From the NCBI GenBank assembly GCA_964648005.1, contig CAZYKR010000001.1, forward strand, positions 1 to 59,365: 59,365 nucleotides of DNA, given 5' to 3'. The stretch is from JAGQTE01 sp964648005. GTDB taxonomy: Bacteria > Actinomycetota > Acidimicrobiia > Acidimicrobiales > Acidimicrobilacustridaceae. A program made the translations under genes and the position numbers. The notes under the pieces were generated by a model, which was given only the letters and a program-made list of their open reading frames with translations, was not told the DNA's origin and searched no databases. Below, piece after piece: positions 58,455 through 59,365 of this stretch (positions within the stretch are counted from its first letter, which is position 1; every line of letters begins with the position of its first letter).

Positions 58455-59255
58455 GTGGACTTCGCTTCGATGATGCAGCTCGAACAGCACGGACCCGACA
58501 CCTACGTCGGCGTGGGCCCGAGCTATCCGTGGGGCGGGCTCTACGGCGGCCAGATCGTGGCGCAGGCACTGCGGGCCGCGTCCCTGACGGTCGATCCGAC
58601 CTTCCACGTGCACTCGTTGCACGCCTACTTCATCCGGCTCGGCGACTCGTCCGAGCCGATCCGCTTCGAGGTCGATCGCCTGCGCAACGGCCGCACCTTC
58701 GCCACCCGCCACGTGGTCGTCCGCCAGGCCGTCGGTGCAATCCTGAACCTCGAGGCGTCGTTCCAGGTGCCCGAGGAGGGCGTCGAGGTCCAGACGGCGA
58801 CGCTCGGCGACATCCCCGGCTACGACGAGCTGCCGGCGACCAGCTGGTCGCCGGTGTTCGACCGGCGGGTCGTGCCGACCGGCGGCGAGCCCGGTCGCGC
58901 CATCTCATGGATGCAGATGGTCGAACCGCTCGGCGACGACCAGCATCTGCAGGCCTGCGGGCTCGCCTACCTCTCCGACGACTTCCCGACCGAGGCCGTC
59001 GTCATGCAGCACCCGGACCGGCGCCTCATCCCCGAGGCGGCCGAGGGCGAGTTCCCGTTCTGGAGCGCCAGCCTCGACCACGCCGTGTGGTTCCACCGAC
59101 CCTTCCGCGCCGACGCCTGGCACGTGCACGACTTCGTCTGCCACGGCCTGCTGTCGAGTCGCGGCCTGGCGGTCGGCACCGTCTACACCGCCGACGGCGC
59201 CCACGTGGCGACGGTCGCCCAAGAGGTCCTGCTGCGCAAACCCCGCCGCAGCTGA
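58455..59255 (+). CDS. Acyl-CoA thioesterase II (TesB-like)
   Basis: A 266-aa double hot-dog thioesterase: YPWGGLYGGQIVAQALRAAS, VHSLHAYFIRLGDSSEPI, ATRHVVVRQAVGAILNLEASF and C-terminal LDHAVWFHRPFRADAWHVHDF and SRGLAVGTVYTADGAHVATV, all TesB landmarks (active-site Asp-Thr/Gln region included). It releases free fatty acid and CoA. GTG 58455 is set by TAGGTT 8 nt upstream. Length is slightly below E. coli TesB (286 aa). Confidence 0.92.
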   Translation: MDFASMMQLEQHGPDTYVGVGPSYPWGGLYGGQIVAQALRAASLTVDPTFHVHSLHAYFIRLGDSSEPIRFEVDRLRNGRTFATRHVVVRQAVGAILNLEASFQVPEEGVEVQTATLGDIPGYDELPATSWSPVFDRRVVPTGGEPGRAISWMQMVEPLGDDQHLQACGLAYLSDDFPTEAVVMQHPDRRLIPEAAEGEFPFWSASLDHAVWFHRPFRADAWHVHDFVCHGLLSSRGLAVGTVYTADGAHVATVAQEVLLRKPRRS

Positions 59256-59365
59256 GCACCCCGGCTCGTCCTTGACCGCGTCGGCAGGACGCGGCGGCAG
59301 GACGGGCCGGTAGCTCTCGCCGGCAGACGATGGCCGCGGTGTGGGCGTGATAGGAGGTGAGCGAG
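59256..59365. other. Intergenic tail with possible start of next gene
   Basis: No gene is visible in these 110 nt. The last bases read GATAGGAGGTGAGCGAG: an AGGAGG Shine-Dalgarno-like string that overlaps a GTG (59357), so the next gene may start at or just beyond the window edge. Confidence 0.35.

Noticed and set aside
1..59365. tRNA, rRNA, CRISPR array, insertion sequence or prophage
   Set aside because: I saw no cloverleaf with CCA-type ends, no rRNA core sequence, no regularly spaced repeats, and no transposase or integrase motifs in any convincing frame.

Overview
This is a high-GC (roughly 70%) actinobacterial chromosome segment with no rRNA, tRNA, phage, transposase or CRISPR sequence that I can see. 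The gene content points to class Acidimicrobiia (Ilumatobacter/Microthrix-like lineages): F420-type luciferase-like and deazaflavin-dependent enzymes, WS/DGAT, thiolase plus DUF35 partner, ACMSD-like amidohydrolases, SRPBCC-linked class III cyclase and CSLREA surface protein. This is inference; there is no marker gene to prove it. A run of 10 N at 55290-55299 shows that the window is scaffolded, and two genes carry single-base lesions that may be real or assembly errors.

Layout. 1-5.9 kb: envelope histidine kinase, DUF5666 membrane protein, a lipoprotein, a secreted lipase and an HSL-type esterase. 6-8 kb: TetR regulator with a clean operator, divergent from a His-rich membrane protein. 8-15.3 kb: one 2425-residue surface lipoprotein of five CSLREA/beta-helix modules, bracketed by two copies of a 52-nt stem-loop repeat. 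15.4-18.6 kb: DUF35 protein, thiolase, WS/DGAT (lipid metabolism). 18.6-24.7 kb: secreted hydrolases, nucleosidase, amidohydrolase and DapB-like reductase on a tight bidirectional promoter, then a frameshifted gene. 24.7-31.6 kb: an ATP10-like two-domain protein, F420-type oxidoreductase, a YceI/flavoprotein operon, an MtfA peptidase, thioesterase and enoyl-CoA hydratase, a third copy of the repeat and a second YceI protein. 31.6-38.6 kb: phosphatase and GGDEF cyclase, YaaA, Ddn-like enzyme, cold-shock protein, a YceI-cytochrome c-copper monooxygenase fusion, DUF1269 protein and nitroreductase. 38.5-45.8 kb: SRPBCC-cyclase fusion, acyl-CoA dehydrogenase, a TGA-interrupted hydrolase, two F420-type genes and an AzlCD exporter. 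45.9-51 kb: lipoprotein, a CstB-like persulfide dioxygenase-rhodanese behind a CsoR/CstR-type operator, and a YibE/F plus permease plus DUF1980 metal-transport-like cluster. 51-59 kb: amidohydrolase, a Tat-exported small subunit with a membrane-anchored GMC dehydrogenase, the gap, then cystathionine-synthase-type PLP enzyme, glutathione peroxidase, pirin, CDGSH protein and a TesB thioesterase.

Common themes are fatty-acid/CoA chemistry, F420/flavin redox, extracytoplasmic lipoproteins and sulfur/copper redox. The strongest window-wide signal is regulatory: about 26 genes have a TAnnnT -10 hexamer ending only 6-8 nt before the start codon, so they are probably leaderless. In several places these hexamers face each other to form compact bidirectional promoters. 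I used this signal to choose several start codons.
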